Below are positions 44,587 through 53,013 of a DNA stretch of 64,000 bases, piece after piece. The notes under the pieces were generated by a model. That model was not told the origin of the DNA and made no database searches. It saw only the letters and a program-made list of their open reading frames with translations. Each line of letters begins with the position of its first letter. Positions within the stretch are counted from its first letter, which is position 1. Both the position numbers and the translations under genes were made by a program. Origin of the DNA: Streptomyces luteogriseus (GTDB lineage: Bacteria > Actinomycetota > Actinomycetes > Streptomycetales > Streptomycetaceae); NCBI RefSeq assembly GCF_014205055.1, contig NZ_JACHMS010000001.1, forward strand, positions 2,170,001 through 2,234,000, read 5' to 3'.

Positions 44587-45060
44587 ATGCGCATCGGGAT
44601 CGATGTCCTCGGCCTGGGCGAACTGGACCGACTCCAGGCTCGCCCGTGGTTCCGCCGGTACACCTACGCCACCGACGAGCTGGCCCTCGCCGACGGTTTC
44701 GGCCGGGAGCGGGCGCGGGAGTTCCTCGCCGGCCGGTTCGCCGCGAAGGAGGCGGTGCTCAAGGTGCTCGGCACGGGGTGCCGCGGCGGGCTGCTGCCCC
44801 GGCACATCTGCGTCACCCGCGGGGCGCGGTCAGGGCCCCTGGTGCGGCTGACGGGGGCGGCACAGCGCAGGGCGGCGGAGATCGGGCTGTCGGACCTGAC
44901 GGTGTCCATCGCGCACAAGGGGGAGTACGTGGTCGCCGTGGCCTTGGGCCACGGCGACCACGAGACGGCGTCACGAACCGGTGACGCCGGAGCGACCGCA
45001 CGGACGGTCCTGGAAGAAATCGCCTTGCGCGAGTCGGTGCGCGGCGGACGGTCGGAGTGA
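44587..45060 (+). CDS. AcpS-type holo-[acyl carrier protein] synthase
   Basis: Protein of 157 residues of the trimeric AcpS class: MRIGIDVLGLGELDRLQARP with the Mg-binding Asp, FLAGRFAAKEAVLKVLGTG with the catalytic Glu/Lys, and LTVSIAHKGEYVVAVALG. It transfers 4'-phosphopantetheine from CoA to carrier proteins. A cluster-linked copy beside the genome's own AcpS suggests that the unusual carriers here (discrete ACP, SnoaL-ACP) need a dedicated enzyme. The C-terminal 30 residues are an extension. It starts 10 bases after the previous stop. Confidence 0.88.
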   Translation: MRIGIDVLGLGELDRLQARPWFRRYTYATDELALADGFGRERAREFLAGRFAAKEAVLKVLGTGCRGGLLPRHICVTRGARSGPLVRLTGAAQRRAAEIGLSDLTVSIAHKGEYVVAVALGHGDHETASRTGDAGATARTVLEEIALRESVRGGRSE

Positions 45061-45069
45061 GGTCGAAGC

Positions 45070-45513
45070 ATGTCTGAAACAGTTACCGCGACGCTTCGCG
45101 CGCGAATGACTCAAAAGGACGCCCATTACGGCGGAAATCTTGTCGACGGCGCCCGGATACTTCAATTGTTCGGCGACGTTGTGACAGAGATCACCGTCCG
45201 AATGGACGGGGACGAGGGTCTGCTCAGTGGCTACAGTGAGATCGAATTCAAGACGCCCGTGTATGTCGGTGATTACATCGAGGTGAGCGGACTTCTGGTG
45301 GGCAGGAGTAGACTCCGGCGCGTCGTGGAATTCACGGCACGTAAATACATTGCCGCCCGGTACGAGCAAGGGGCCACCCGAGCCGAACTGCTCGGTGAAC
45401 CCGTGGTCGTCTGCCGGGCGGTGGGCACCGCCGTGATTCCCCGCGACGCCGCGCGGCGTCCGTCCGCCGGCGCCGTGGGGACGGCGAACGCCGACGAGTC
45501 CCGAGCAGAGTGA
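45070..45513 (+). CDS. Hotdog protein of the 3-aminobutyryl-CoA ammonia-lyase type
   Basis: Protein of 147 residues. The opening VTATLRARMTQKDAHYGGNL followed by VDGARILQLFGDVVTEI and the block GDEGLLSGYSEIEFKTPVYV match the small hotdog enzyme Kal, which removes ammonia reversibly from 3-aminobutyryl-CoA in lysine fermentation. In this cluster it could add ammonia to an enoyl thioester made by the PKS (giving a beta-amino acid) or remove it from a beta-aminoacyl carrier. A plain hotdog thioesterase is the alternative. The extended C-terminus (last 25 residues) is not conserved. ATG has GAGGTCG; the gene follows acpS by nine bases. Confidence 0.72.
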   Translation: MSETVTATLRARMTQKDAHYGGNLVDGARILQLFGDVVTEITVRMDGDEGLLSGYSEIEFKTPVYVGDYIEVSGLLVGRSRLRRVVEFTARKYIAARYEQGATRAELLGEPVVVCRAVGTAVIPRDAARRPSAGAVGTANADESRAE

Positions 45514-45523
45514 GAAAGGTGTC

Positions 45524-46780
45524 ATGTCCTTATCCGCAAACACGTCCCCGCAGCCCAGCCGGGTGCTGCTCGTAGCCGTAGCCAGTGCTTTCCTGGTGGG
45601 CCTGGATTCGATGATCACCGTTCCGCTTGTACCGGCCATCGCCGAGGACACCGGGACAGCAGCCCGGCTGGGTGGTCTCTTCGTCAGCGCCTACGCCCTG
45701 TTGTTCGCGCTCGCGGCCCCCCTGTGCGGCGCCATGTCGGACCGGCTGGGCCGTCGCACGGTCCTCACGAGCGGCCTCGTCGTCTTCGCCCTCGGCAACG
45801 CCCTGACGGGCGCCACCTCCCACTTCACCCTGCTGCTCGGCTGCCGCGCCCTGGCCGGTCTGGGCGCTGCGATGATCATGCCCAGTGTCTACGCGATGAT
45901 CGCGGACACCTTCCCCTTCGAGCGTCGGGGCAAGGTCATGGGCATCGTGGTGGCAGGTCTGCTCAGCTCCACCGTCATCGGAGTGCCGCTCGGTTCCTAC
46001 CTCGCCCATCTGGCGGGCTGGCGCGTCGCGTTCTTCGCCGTCGGCGGGGTGGCCGTCCTGGTGTGCGCGCTGGTGCTCTCGATGATCCCCGCGACGGTGC
46101 CGCCGGCGGCGCAACAGCACAGCACGAAGAGCCCCGTGGCCGTCTATCTCGGCATGGTCGGCCGCGCCGTGACGACGCCCGCCGTGCTCTGTGTGCTCGG
46201 CTGCACCCTGCTGTGGGCCTTCGCCCTGTACGGCATGTTCTCCAACATCGGTGTCTTCTACGCCGAGCGTTTCGGCTTCAACGAGGCGCAGACCGGTCTC
46301 GCCATCATGGGATCGGGCGCCGGCAGCATGGCCGGTGCGCTGCTGGGCGGCCGTATCGCGGACAAACTGGGCAAGCGCACCGTGATCGTCGCGGCCGCTC
46401 TGGTCGCGGCCGCCGGAGTGACCTCCGTGGCCCTCATCGGCGACCACCTGGTCCCCGTTCTCGTCGTCTTCGTCATCTGGGGTACGGCGGTCGGCGTCGG
46501 CCAGCCTTCCCTCAACGCCCTGGTGAGCGAGCTGCGGCCGGAGACGCGCGGCACCGCACTCGCACTCAACAGCTCCGCCCAGTACGGCGGAATGACGCTG
46601 GCGACCACCATCGCCGCCCTCCTTCTGGACAACGGCGTCTCCTTCGGTGTGATCGGCGCGATCTGCGGTGCCTGCGCGCTCGCCGTGCTGCCCCTGCTCA
46701 TCGGCGTCCGGGTGGCCGGCAAGGCCGATGCCTCCAGCGCGGTCGCGGCGCCCACGCCGGAAACCGGGGCGAAGGCATGA
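45524..46780 (+). CDS. MFS drug:H+ antiporter-type exporter
   Basis: Protein of 418 residues with 12 predicted helices. Motif A is clear in LCGAMSDRLGRRTVLTSGLV and repeated in GGRIADKLGKRTVIVAAALV; motif C-like GIVVAGLLSSTVIGVPLGSY lies in helix 5. This is the DHA1 (12-span) drug efflux group, so it is the likely product exporter and self-resistance determinant. It lies within the run of cluster genes, and its stop overlaps the next ATG. Confidence 0.85.
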   Translation: MSLSANTSPQPSRVLLVAVASAFLVGLDSMITVPLVPAIAEDTGTAARLGGLFVSAYALLFALAAPLCGAMSDRLGRRTVLTSGLVVFALGNALTGATSHFTLLLGCRALAGLGAAMIMPSVYAMIADTFPFERRGKVMGIVVAGLLSSTVIGVPLGSYLAHLAGWRVAFFAVGGVAVLVCALVLSMIPATVPPAAQQHSTKSPVAVYLGMVGRAVTTPAVLCVLGCTLLWAFALYGMFSNIGVFYAERFGFNEAQTGLAIMGSGAGSMAGALLGGRIADKLGKRTVIVAAALVAAAGVTSVALIGDHLVPVLVVFVIWGTAVGVGQPSLNALVSELRPETRGTALALNSSAQYGGMTLATTIAALLLDNGVSFGVIGAICGACALAVLPLLIGVRVAGKADASSAVAAPTPETGAKA

Positions 46781-47247
46781 CCGACACCCGCCTCGCGCCG
46801 ACCGATCACGGCAAGGCGCTCTTCGAGCGCTTCGTCGACCTGTGGAACGGAGAGGTGGACTTCGCCGACACACCGGAGTTCATCGCCGACGACTTCACCG
46901 TGCACAGCGCCGAACTGGCCCGCTACCTCGGCTTTCCCGACTCCAGACAGATCACCACCCGCGACGGCCTGCTCGACTGGGTCACCGCAGTCCGCACGCT
47001 CCTGCACGACGTGCGCTTCACCACGTGTCCCGGACCCCTCGCGGAGGGCGACCTCGTCGCCGGCGGATACACCGTGACCGGCACCTACGCCGGTGGCGCC
47101 CCCACCGCCACCGTCGCCCCGGGAACAGCCGTCAGCTACTCCGGTATGTCCATCGTCCGTCTCGAGAACGACAAGATCGCCGAGTACTGGGTGCTGTCCG
47201 ACGCCCTCGGACTGCTGTCCCAGCTGGGCGCCGTGCCCGGCCCCTGA
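46777..47247 (+). CDS. SnoaL-like (NTF2-fold) protein
   Basis: Protein of 156 residues. FERFVDLWNGEVDFADTPEF, then VTGTYAGGAPTATVAPGTAV and MSIVRLENDKIAEYWVLSDA define a SnoaL-like polyketide cyclase/ester cyclase domain. It is clearly paralogous to the N-terminal domain of the SnoaL-ACP fusion, sharing LWNG, the P-A/P-GT turn and the IAEYW-SD-LGLLSQLG end. The free and the carrier-linked copies may act on different stages or form a mixed dimer. ATGA overlap with the exporter gene; a strong hairpin follows. Confidence 0.82.
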   Translation: MTDTRLAPTDHGKALFERFVDLWNGEVDFADTPEFIADDFTVHSAELARYLGFPDSRQITTRDGLLDWVTAVRTLLHDVRFTTCPGPLAEGDLVAGGYTVTGTYAGGAPTATVAPGTAVSYSGMSIVRLENDKIAEYWVLSDALGLLSQLGAVPGP

Positions 47248-47310
47248 CCTCACGGACGCACCCGAGGAGAGGGTCGGGAACGGCCCGCGCCGATTCGTCG
47301 TGCCGTGGCC

Positions 47311-47350
47311 GGGCACCGGTTCCGGCACGACGGTGCCGGGACCGGTGCCC
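47311..47350 (+). terminator. Strong intra-cluster hairpin
   Basis: GGGCACCGGTTCCGGCAC and GTGCCGGGACCGGTGCCC form an 18-bp stem with one G-T wobble and a four-base loop. It starts 63 bases after the SnoaL stop and ends 61 bases before the ligase start. There is no T run. It may end the upstream transcript, attenuate it, or serve as an operator for the last two genes. Confidence 0.6.
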
Positions 47351-47411
47351 GGGCGATCGAGCCATTCGACATGGCGACGGGGGAGTCGTCGCCTGAAGGG
47401 AACTGAGCAAG

Positions 47412-48938
47412 TTGTCCGAGAACACGCTCCTTCACCACCTCCTGGACGTCGCAGCCCAGGCCTGGCCAGAGCGCCCGGCCGTCAGCAGAGCGGGGTCCAC
47501 CACGACGTTCACGGCCCTGCGTGACGCCAGCCACCGGCTGGCCGCCTGGCTGCACGCCCAAGGCGTCGAGCGAGGCCGACGCGTGGTCATCGCCGTGCCC
47601 TCGGGGCCGCTGATCCCCGCGCTCGTCTTCGCGGCCTCCCGCCTCGGCGCCCCATGGTCCGTCCTCCACGAGCAAGTGCGGGGCGTACCGCTGGAGCATG
47701 TGCTCGACGACTGCGAGCCGAGCCTCGTCGTAGCAGACGATCCCGCGTCGCGCCAGACCGCGCGGGACCGGGGCATCGTCGCCGCCCGCCCCGAAGACCT
47801 GCTGCCGGTCGCGTTCCCCGAGCCCGGCACGGCCGCCCCCGTGGAGCCGATCACCGTACCCGGGCCGCTCGCCGTCGACCCGGTCTGCCTGATCTACACC
47901 TCGGGCACCACCTCCCTTCCCAAGGCCGTGGTGAGCACCCATCAGCAGGTCGTCTTCGCAGCCCGGGCCATTCAGCAGGTTCTGGGGTACCAGGACGAGG
48001 ACGTCGTCTACTGTCCTCTGCCGCTCTCCTTCGACTACGGCCTCTACCAGGTCTTCCTCGGCACCCTCAGCGGTGCGCACGTCGTGCTCGGCAGCGCGGC
48101 CGAGGCCGGACCGGCCCTGCTGCGCAGTCTGCTGGACAGCAAGGCGACCGTCCTGCCCGCCGTCCCATCGGTCGCCGAGTCGCTGGTGTGGCTGCTGAAG
48201 CGGGCCTCGGCCCAGCGCCCGCCGCTCAGGCTGGTGACCAACACCGGTGCCGCTCTGTCGACCGAGACGGTCAACGCGCTGCGTGCCGCGATACCCGGAC
48301 TGCGCGCCCAGGTGATGTACGGCCTGACTGAGTGCAAGCGCGCCGTGATCATGCCACCGGACGGGGACCTGGAACGCCCCGGTTCCTGCGGACTGCCGTT
48401 GCCCGGCACCGAGATCCTCGTCGTCGACGACGACGGTGACCCCGTGCCCGCCGGCGTCGTGGGTGAGATCGTCGTCCGCGGCCCGCACGTGATGGCCGGC
48501 TACTGGCGGCGGCCCGAACTGAACGCCCAGCGCTTCCCGCGTCGCGACGGCCTCTTCCCCGAGCTGCGCACCGGTGACTACGGCCACGTGGACGAGGACG
48601 GGTACCTGTACTTCTCCGGCCGCCGCGACGACCTGTACAAGGAGCGTGGCTTCCGTGTCAGCGCCACCGAGGTCGAGGCCGCCGCGCATCGGGTGCCCGG
48701 AGTCGTCTCGGCCGCCGTCCTGCCGCCGTCCGGCAAGAAGCCGGCCGTCCTCGCCGTGGTCGCGGAGATCGGCGCGGAGCAGGTTCTCGACAGGATGCGC
48801 GAGCAGATCGAGGAGTTCAAGGTCCCGCGGCGCTGCGTCGTTCTGGAGGAACTACCGCTGAGCGGCAACGGGAAAGTCGACCGCAAGAAACTCGCCACCA
48901 CCATCGAGGGCCGCTCCGGCCTGACCGGCTCGGCGTGA
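47412..48938 (+). CDS. ANL-superfamily AMP-forming ligase (acyl/aminoacyl:ACP)
   Basis: Protein of 508 residues. Phosphate loop [15 protein letters not shown] (A3), [10 protein letters not shown] (A4), [11 protein letters not shown] (A5), [20 protein letters not shown] (A7/A8) and [13 protein letters not shown] with the catalytic Lys (A10). The Asp in SFDYG sits where amino-acid-activating A domains contact the alpha-amino group, which favours an amino acid substrate, but aryl or acyl acids cannot be excluded. No fused carrier domain, so it must load the discrete ACP or CoA. TTG 47412, with GAAGGGA upstream, is the only start that fits. The functional equivalents are VinN or IdnL1 (inference). 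Confidence 0.83.
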   Translation: MSENTLLHHLLDVAAQAWPERPAVSRAGSTTTFTALRDASHRLAAWLHAQGVERGRRVVIAVPSGPLIPALVFAASRLGAPWSVLHEQVRGVPLEHVLDDCEPSLVVADDPASRQTARDRGIVAARPEDLLPVAFPEPGTAAPVEPITVPGPLAVDPVCLIYTSGTTSLPKAVVSTHQQVVFAARAIQQVLGYQDEDVVYCPLPLSFDYGLYQVFLGTLSGAHVVLGSAAEAGPALLRSLLDSKATVLPAVPSVAESLVWLLKRASAQRPPLRLVTNTGAALSTETVNALRAAIPGLRAQVMYGLTECKRAVIMPPDGDLERPGSCGLPLPGTEILVVDDDGDPVPAGVVGEIVVRGPHVMAGYWRRPELNAQRFPRRDGLFPELRTGDYGHVDEDGYLYFSGRRDDLYKERGFRVSATEVEAAAHRVPGVVSAAVLPPSGKKPAVLAVVAEIGAEQVLDRMREQIEEFKVPRRCVVLEELPLSGNGKVDRKKLATTIEGRSGLTGSA

Positions 48939-48957
48939 ACGGAGGGAAGACCGGATC

Positions 48958-50364
48958 ATGAGCTCACACTTCGATGTCGTCGTTCTCGGCGCCGGGCCCG
49001 GCGGCTACACGGCCGCGGTGCGGTCCGCGCAACTCGGGCTGCGGACGGCCGTCGTGGAGGAGAAGTACTGGGGCGGGGTGTGCCTCAACGTCGGATGCAT
49101 CCCGTCCAAGGCGCTGCTCCGCAACGCCGAACTGGCCCAGATCTTCACCCGCGAGGCGAAGACCTTCGGTATCAGGGTCGAGGGCAGCGTCAGCTTCGAC
49201 TACGGCGAGGCGTTCCGGCGCAGCCGCAAGGTGGCCGACGGCCGGGTCAACGGCGTCCACTACTTGATGAAGAAGAACGGCATCACCGAGTACGACGGCC
49301 GGGGCACGTTTACCGACGACCACACGTTGCGGGTGGAGTTGGCCGCGGGTGGCACCGAGGCCGTGACCTTCGACCACTGTGTCATCGCGACCGGGGCGAC
49401 CACCCGCCTACTCCCGGGCACGTCAAGGAGCGAGCGGGTCGTCACCTACGAGGAGCAGATCCTCTCCGAGACGCTGCCGGAGAGCATCGTCATCGCGGGC
49501 GCGGGCGCCATCGGCGTCGAGTTCGCCTACGTGCTCAACAGTTACGGGGTCAAGGTCACCATCGTCGAGTTCCTCGACCGTCTGGTGCCGCTGGAGGACG
49601 CCGACGTCTCGGCGGAACTCGCCCGGCACTACCGCAAGCTGGGCATCCAGGTGCTCACCTCCACCCGCGTCGAGGCCATCGACGACACCGACCCGGCCTC
49701 CAAGGTGCGTGTCACCGTGACACGCGAGGGCCGGCAGGAGGTCCTGGAGGCCGACAGGGTCCTCCAGGCCATCGGCTTCGCCCCGCGCGTGCGCGGATAC
49801 GGCCTGGAGAACACCGGCGTACGGCTGACCGCGCGCGGCGCGATCGATGTCGACGCCCGCGGCCGGACAAGCGTTCCACACCTCTTCGCCATCGGCGACG
49901 TCACGGCGAAGCTGATGCTGGCGCACGCCGCGGAGGCGATGGCCATCGTCGCCGCCGAGACCATCGCGGACGCCGACACCATGGAACTCGACTTCACGAT
50001 GGTTCCACGCGCCACCTACTGTCAGCCGCAGATCGCGAGCTTCGGCTGGACGGAGGCCGAAGCCAGGGAGCGGGGGTTCGACGTCAAGGTCGCGAAGTTC
50101 CCCTTCACGGCCAACGGGAAGGCCCACGGGCTCGGCCATCCCACCGGTTTCGTCAAAATCATCAGCGACGGACGGCACGGAGAGCTGCTGGGCGCCCACC
50201 TGATCGGCCCCGAGGTGACGGAGCTGCTCCCCGAGTTGACCCTGGCCCAGCAGTGGGACCTGACGGTGCATGAAGTCGCCCGCAACATCCACGCGCATCC
50301 CACGCTCGGGGAGGCGGTGAAGGAAGCGGTCCACGGCCTCGCCGGACACATGATCAACATGTAG
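48958..50364 (+). CDS. Dihydrolipoamide dehydrogenase-type flavoprotein
   Basis: Protein of 468 residues. FAD fold [20 protein letters not shown], redox disulphide [23 protein letters not shown]-binding [17 protein letters not shown], and the C-terminal dimer motif [15 protein letters not shown], whose His-Glu pair supplies the catalytic base. All features of a working E3 are kept. No 2-oxo acid dehydrogenase E1/E2 or lipoyl protein is encoded nearby, so its partner is either the housekeeping complex, for supplying an acyl-CoA starter, or another thiol. Starts 20 bases after the ligase, in the same unit. Last gene of the cluster. Confidence 0.88.
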   Translation: MSSHFDVVVLGAGPGGYTAAVRSAQLGLRTAVVEEKYWGGVCLNVGCIPSKALLRNAELAQIFTREAKTFGIRVEGSVSFDYGEAFRRSRKVADGRVNGVHYLMKKNGITEYDGRGTFTDDHTLRVELAAGGTEAVTFDHCVIATGATTRLLPGTSRSERVVTYEEQILSETLPESIVIAGAGAIGVEFAYVLNSYGVKVTIVEFLDRLVPLEDADVSAELARHYRKLGIQVLTSTRVEAIDDTDPASKVRVTVTREGRQEVLEADRVLQAIGFAPRVRGYGLENTGVRLTARGAIDVDARGRTSVPHLFAIGDVTAKLMLAHAAEAMAIVAAETIADADTMELDFTMVPRATYCQPQIASFGWTEAEARERGFDVKVAKFPFTANGKAHGLGHPTGFVKIISDGRHGELLGAHLIGPEVTELLPELTLAQQWDLTVHEVARNIHAHPTLGEAVKEAVHGLAGHMINM

Positions 50365-50464
50365 GGACCGACCTGGCCGCCGTTCGTCGGTTGCCGAGGC
50401 TCCAGAGGGCAGCGGCGGCCGGCGGCAGGTAGGTGATGTGCCCCGGCTTCCCGGCCCACGGCAC

Positions 50465-51115
50465 TCAGGCGGATGCGATGGGCAGGACATCCGGCGAGAG
50501 TGCGCCGGCACGGGCTGATGCGCTCGTCATCCGGCGGCGGTGATGACGGCGGCACAGGACCTCGTACCCGACCTCGTCGGCGGAGTGGGTGACGTCGCCG
50601 ACGACCACCTGGGCGCCCTCGACGACCATCACCCCGCCTATCGTGCGGGCGTTGTGGGTGGCGCGGGCTCCGCACCAGCACAGGGCCTCGACCTGGAGGA
50701 CCTCGACCCGGTCGGCCAGTTCCACCAGCCGCTGCGAGCCGGGGAACAGCTTGGACCGAAAGTCGGTCGTGATGCCGAAGGCGTAGACGTCGAGGCTCAG
50801 GTCGTCGACCACACGGGCCAGTTGGTCGATCTGCTCCGGGGCGAGGAACTGCGCCTCGTCGGCGATCACGTAGTCCGCGCGGCCGCCCTGCGAGAGATGG
50901 TCGACGAGGTAGCCGTAGAGGTCCTGCCCGTCGCCGACCTCCACCGCGTCCGTCACCAGGCCGAGACGTGAGGACAGCTTGCCCTCGCCGGCGCGGTCGT
51001 CGCGCGAGAAGATCATGCCCTGCAGGCCGCGCGCCGAGCGGTTGTGCTCGATCTGGAGAGCCAGCGTCGACTTCCCGCAGTCCATCGTTCCGCAGAAGAA
51101 CACCAGCTCGGGCAT
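50465..51115 (-). CDS. tdk: Thymidine kinase (type II)
   Basis: Protein of 216 residues. P-loop FCGTMDCGKSTLALQIEHNR, DEAQFL (Mg-binding/catalytic region) and the zinc site CWCGARATHNAR with CRRHH. It phosphorylates thymidine (and deoxyuridine) with ATP in the salvage pathway. The C-terminal 20 residues are a variable tail. This is the first conserved core gene to the right of the cluster, convergent with it. Confidence 0.92.
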   Translation of the reverse strand: MPELVFFCGTMDCGKSTLALQIEHNRSARGLQGMIFSRDDRAGEGKLSSRLGLVTDAVEVGDGQDLYGYLVDHLSQGGRADYVIADEAQFLAPEQIDQLARVVDDLSLDVYAFGITTDFRSKLFPGSQRLVELADRVEVLQVEALCWCGARATHNARTIGGVMVVEGAQVVVGDVTHSADEVGYEVLCRRHHRRRMTSASARAGALSPDVLPIASA

Positions 51116-51178
51116 GTGGAGTTGAGCACCTTTCGGCGTGGAAGGACAGGGCGTGGTGTGGGGCGGGGCGGGGTCGTC

Positions 51179-52375
51179 TCAGGAGCGTACTTCGAGCAGG
51201 GGGACCAGCTGCTCGGCGGGGGTCATGGACCCGTGGTTGCCGACCATCGCCGACTCCTTCGGCTCCCGCTCGGAGGCGATGAGCAGAACGTCGTCCCGCG
51301 CGGCGGCGACCACGTCACCGATCCTTCCGTACACCCGTTCATCGATCTGCGGGCCGAACCAGCCCGCCGCGATGGCCTCGTCGCGTGAGGCCACCCAGAA
51401 CTGCTCGCCGAGCACCTCGCGCCAGCAGGTCAGGACGTCGTTCGCCGCGCCGGGCACCGCGTACACGTGGCGGGCGCGGCCCTCACCGCCGAGCAGGGCG
51501 ACCCCGGCGCTCAGCTCCCAGTCCTCGTCGAAGTCGATGCGGTGCTGCTCGTCGAAGGGCACGTCGATCATGCCGTGGTCGGCGGTGACGTAGAGCGCGC
51601 TGCGCGGCGGCAGTTGCTCGGCCAGGCGCTGGACGAGGCGGTCGGCGTACATGAGCTGGCCGCGCCAGGTGTCGGAGTCGACGCCGTAGCGGTGGCCGGC
51701 GCCGTCGACCTCGGCGAAGTAGGTGTACACCAGGGAGCGGTCGCCCGCGGCGAGTTGCTCGGCCGCCAGGTCCACGCGGTCCTCGCCGGACAGCCGCCCG
51801 AGGAACGTTCCACCACTGAGCGCGACCTTGGTCAGCGGGGTGTTCTCGAAGGTCGGGGACGACACCTGCGCCGCGTGCACCCCGGCCGCGTGCGCCAGCT
51901 GGAAGACCGTGGGGTACGGCTGCCAGGGGCCGGGCGGGGTCCACGGCTGCCAGCGCAGCTGGTTCATCAGCTCGCCGGTGTCGGGGTTGCGGACGGTGTA
52001 GCCGGGCAGGCCGTGCGCACCGGGCGGCAGGCCGGTGCCCACGGAGGCGAGGGAGGTCGCCGTGGTCGCCGGGTAGCCGGCGGTGAGCGGACGCCCGGTG
52101 CCGCCGCGGGAGGTGGCGAGCAGGGACGCCATGAAGGGGGCGTCCTCGGGGTGCGCCCTCAGCTGCTCCCAGCCGAGGCCGTCGATCAGGAAGACGCAGT
52201 TGCGGTCGGCGGGGGTCAGCTCGCCGATCGCGGCGTTCATGCCCGGGACGCCCAGGCCGGCGGCCAGGGTGGGCAGAAGATCGGCGAGCGATCCGCTGCC
52301 GTACTCGGGGACGGGAGCGGAGGCGACGGTGAGCGGTTCCGGGTACTGGTCCCAGGCCGTCTTGGGCTGTGCCAT
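51179..52375 (-). CDS. Nucleotide pyrophosphatase/phosphodiesterase (alkaline phosphatase superfamily)
   Basis: Protein of 398 residues. Metal-binding Asp in VFLIDGLGWEQL, the nucleophile Thr in AGYPATTATSLASVGTGLPP, GAHGLPGYTVRN, AEVDGAGHRYGVDSDTW with Asp/His, TADHGMIDVP, and a late NHGSM His. This is the NPP family set, cleaving nucleotide or lipid phosphodiesters. No signal peptide is seen, so it is probably cytosolic. ATG 52375 overlaps the stop of the DUF5998 gene upstream, so the two are coupled. Confidence 0.85.
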   Translation of the reverse strand: MAQPKTAWDQYPEPLTVASAPVPEYGSGSLADLLPTLAAGLGVPGMNAAIGELTPADRNCVFLIDGLGWEQLRAHPEDAPFMASLLATSRGGTGRPLTAGYPATTATSLASVGTGLPPGAHGLPGYTVRNPDTGELMNQLRWQPWTPPGPWQPYPTVFQLAHAAGVHAAQVSSPTFENTPLTKVALSGGTFLGRLSGEDRVDLAAEQLAAGDRSLVYTYFAEVDGAGHRYGVDSDTWRGQLMYADRLVQRLAEQLPPRSALYVTADHGMIDVPFDEQHRIDFDEDWELSAGVALLGGEGRARHVYAVPGAANDVLTCWREVLGEQFWVASRDEAIAAGWFGPQIDERVYGRIGDVVAAARDDVLLIASEREPKESAMVGNHGSMTPAEQLVPLLEVRS

Positions 52376-52962
52376 CAGCGGGTCGTGTCCGCGGTCGCCT
52401 CGGAGAGGGACTGCGCGAAGGCGAGCGCCTCGCGCACGGTCTCCGGTCCGTCTCCGGCCTCGCTGACGCGCAGGCTGAGGTCGTCCGCCGTCGAGTTGCC
52501 GGTGTAGCCGTGGTCCGCCTCGCAGTTGGGGTCGCCGCACGCGGCGGGCTCCAGGTCGATACGGGAGACGGCGCCCCAGCCGATGGTCAGGACGACCTCG
52601 CGGGGCAGGGTCCCCGGCTTGTAGGACTCGGGGTTGGCGACCACACGGCTGACCACGATCGACGAGATGCGGCCGATCTTCACGGACTCCGTCGATGTCG
52701 TGGCGTACGGCGTCGGGGAGGTGCTGTCGGCGGCCTGCTCGTCGGTGTGGCTGACGATGAAGCGGTTGTCGGTGAGGACGAGCACCGTCACGTGCCGCCG
52801 GACCTCGTTCTGGTCGAACGTCGTCTCCTGGTGGACCAGGTACGACCGGATGGGCTCGCCGCCCACGGCGGCCTCCACCGCCTCGGCCACGAGGGCCGGG
52901 TAGTAGCCGCTGCGCTCGATCGCCGCCCGCAGCCCCTGGGTCGTCGTACTGGTCTTGGCCAT
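52375..52962 (-). CDS. DUF5998 family protein
   Basis: Protein of 195 residues. MAKTSTTTQGLRAAIERSGY opens the family; LVLTDNRFIVSHTDEQ and SVKIGRISSIVVSRVVANPE form a PH-like beta core. The C-terminal part has CGDPNCEADHGYTG, with three possible metal ligands. Conserved in actinobacteria, function unknown. ATG 52962 is preferred over the ATG three codons earlier because the latter lacks room for a ribosome site. Coupled to the phosphodiesterase downstream. Confidence 0.82.
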   Translation of the reverse strand: MAKTSTTTQGLRAAIERSGYYPALVAEAVEAAVGGEPIRSYLVHQETTFDQNEVRRHVTVLVLTDNRFIVSHTDEQAADSTSPTPYATTSTESVKIGRISSIVVSRVVANPESYKPGTLPREVVLTIGWGAVSRIDLEPAACGDPNCEADHGYTGNSTADDLSLRVSEAGDGPETVREALAFAQSLSEATADTTR

Positions 52963-53013
52963 GACGCCCATCCTACGGGGGACCACTGACTGCGAGGGAC
53001 AGCTCGCCCCCTG

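Noticed and set aside
45070..45513. Ordinary PaaI/4HBT thioesterase
   Set aside because: The N-terminal block (AHYGGNLVDGARILQLFGD) matches the ammonia-lyase hotdog much better, though thioesterase remains a fallback.
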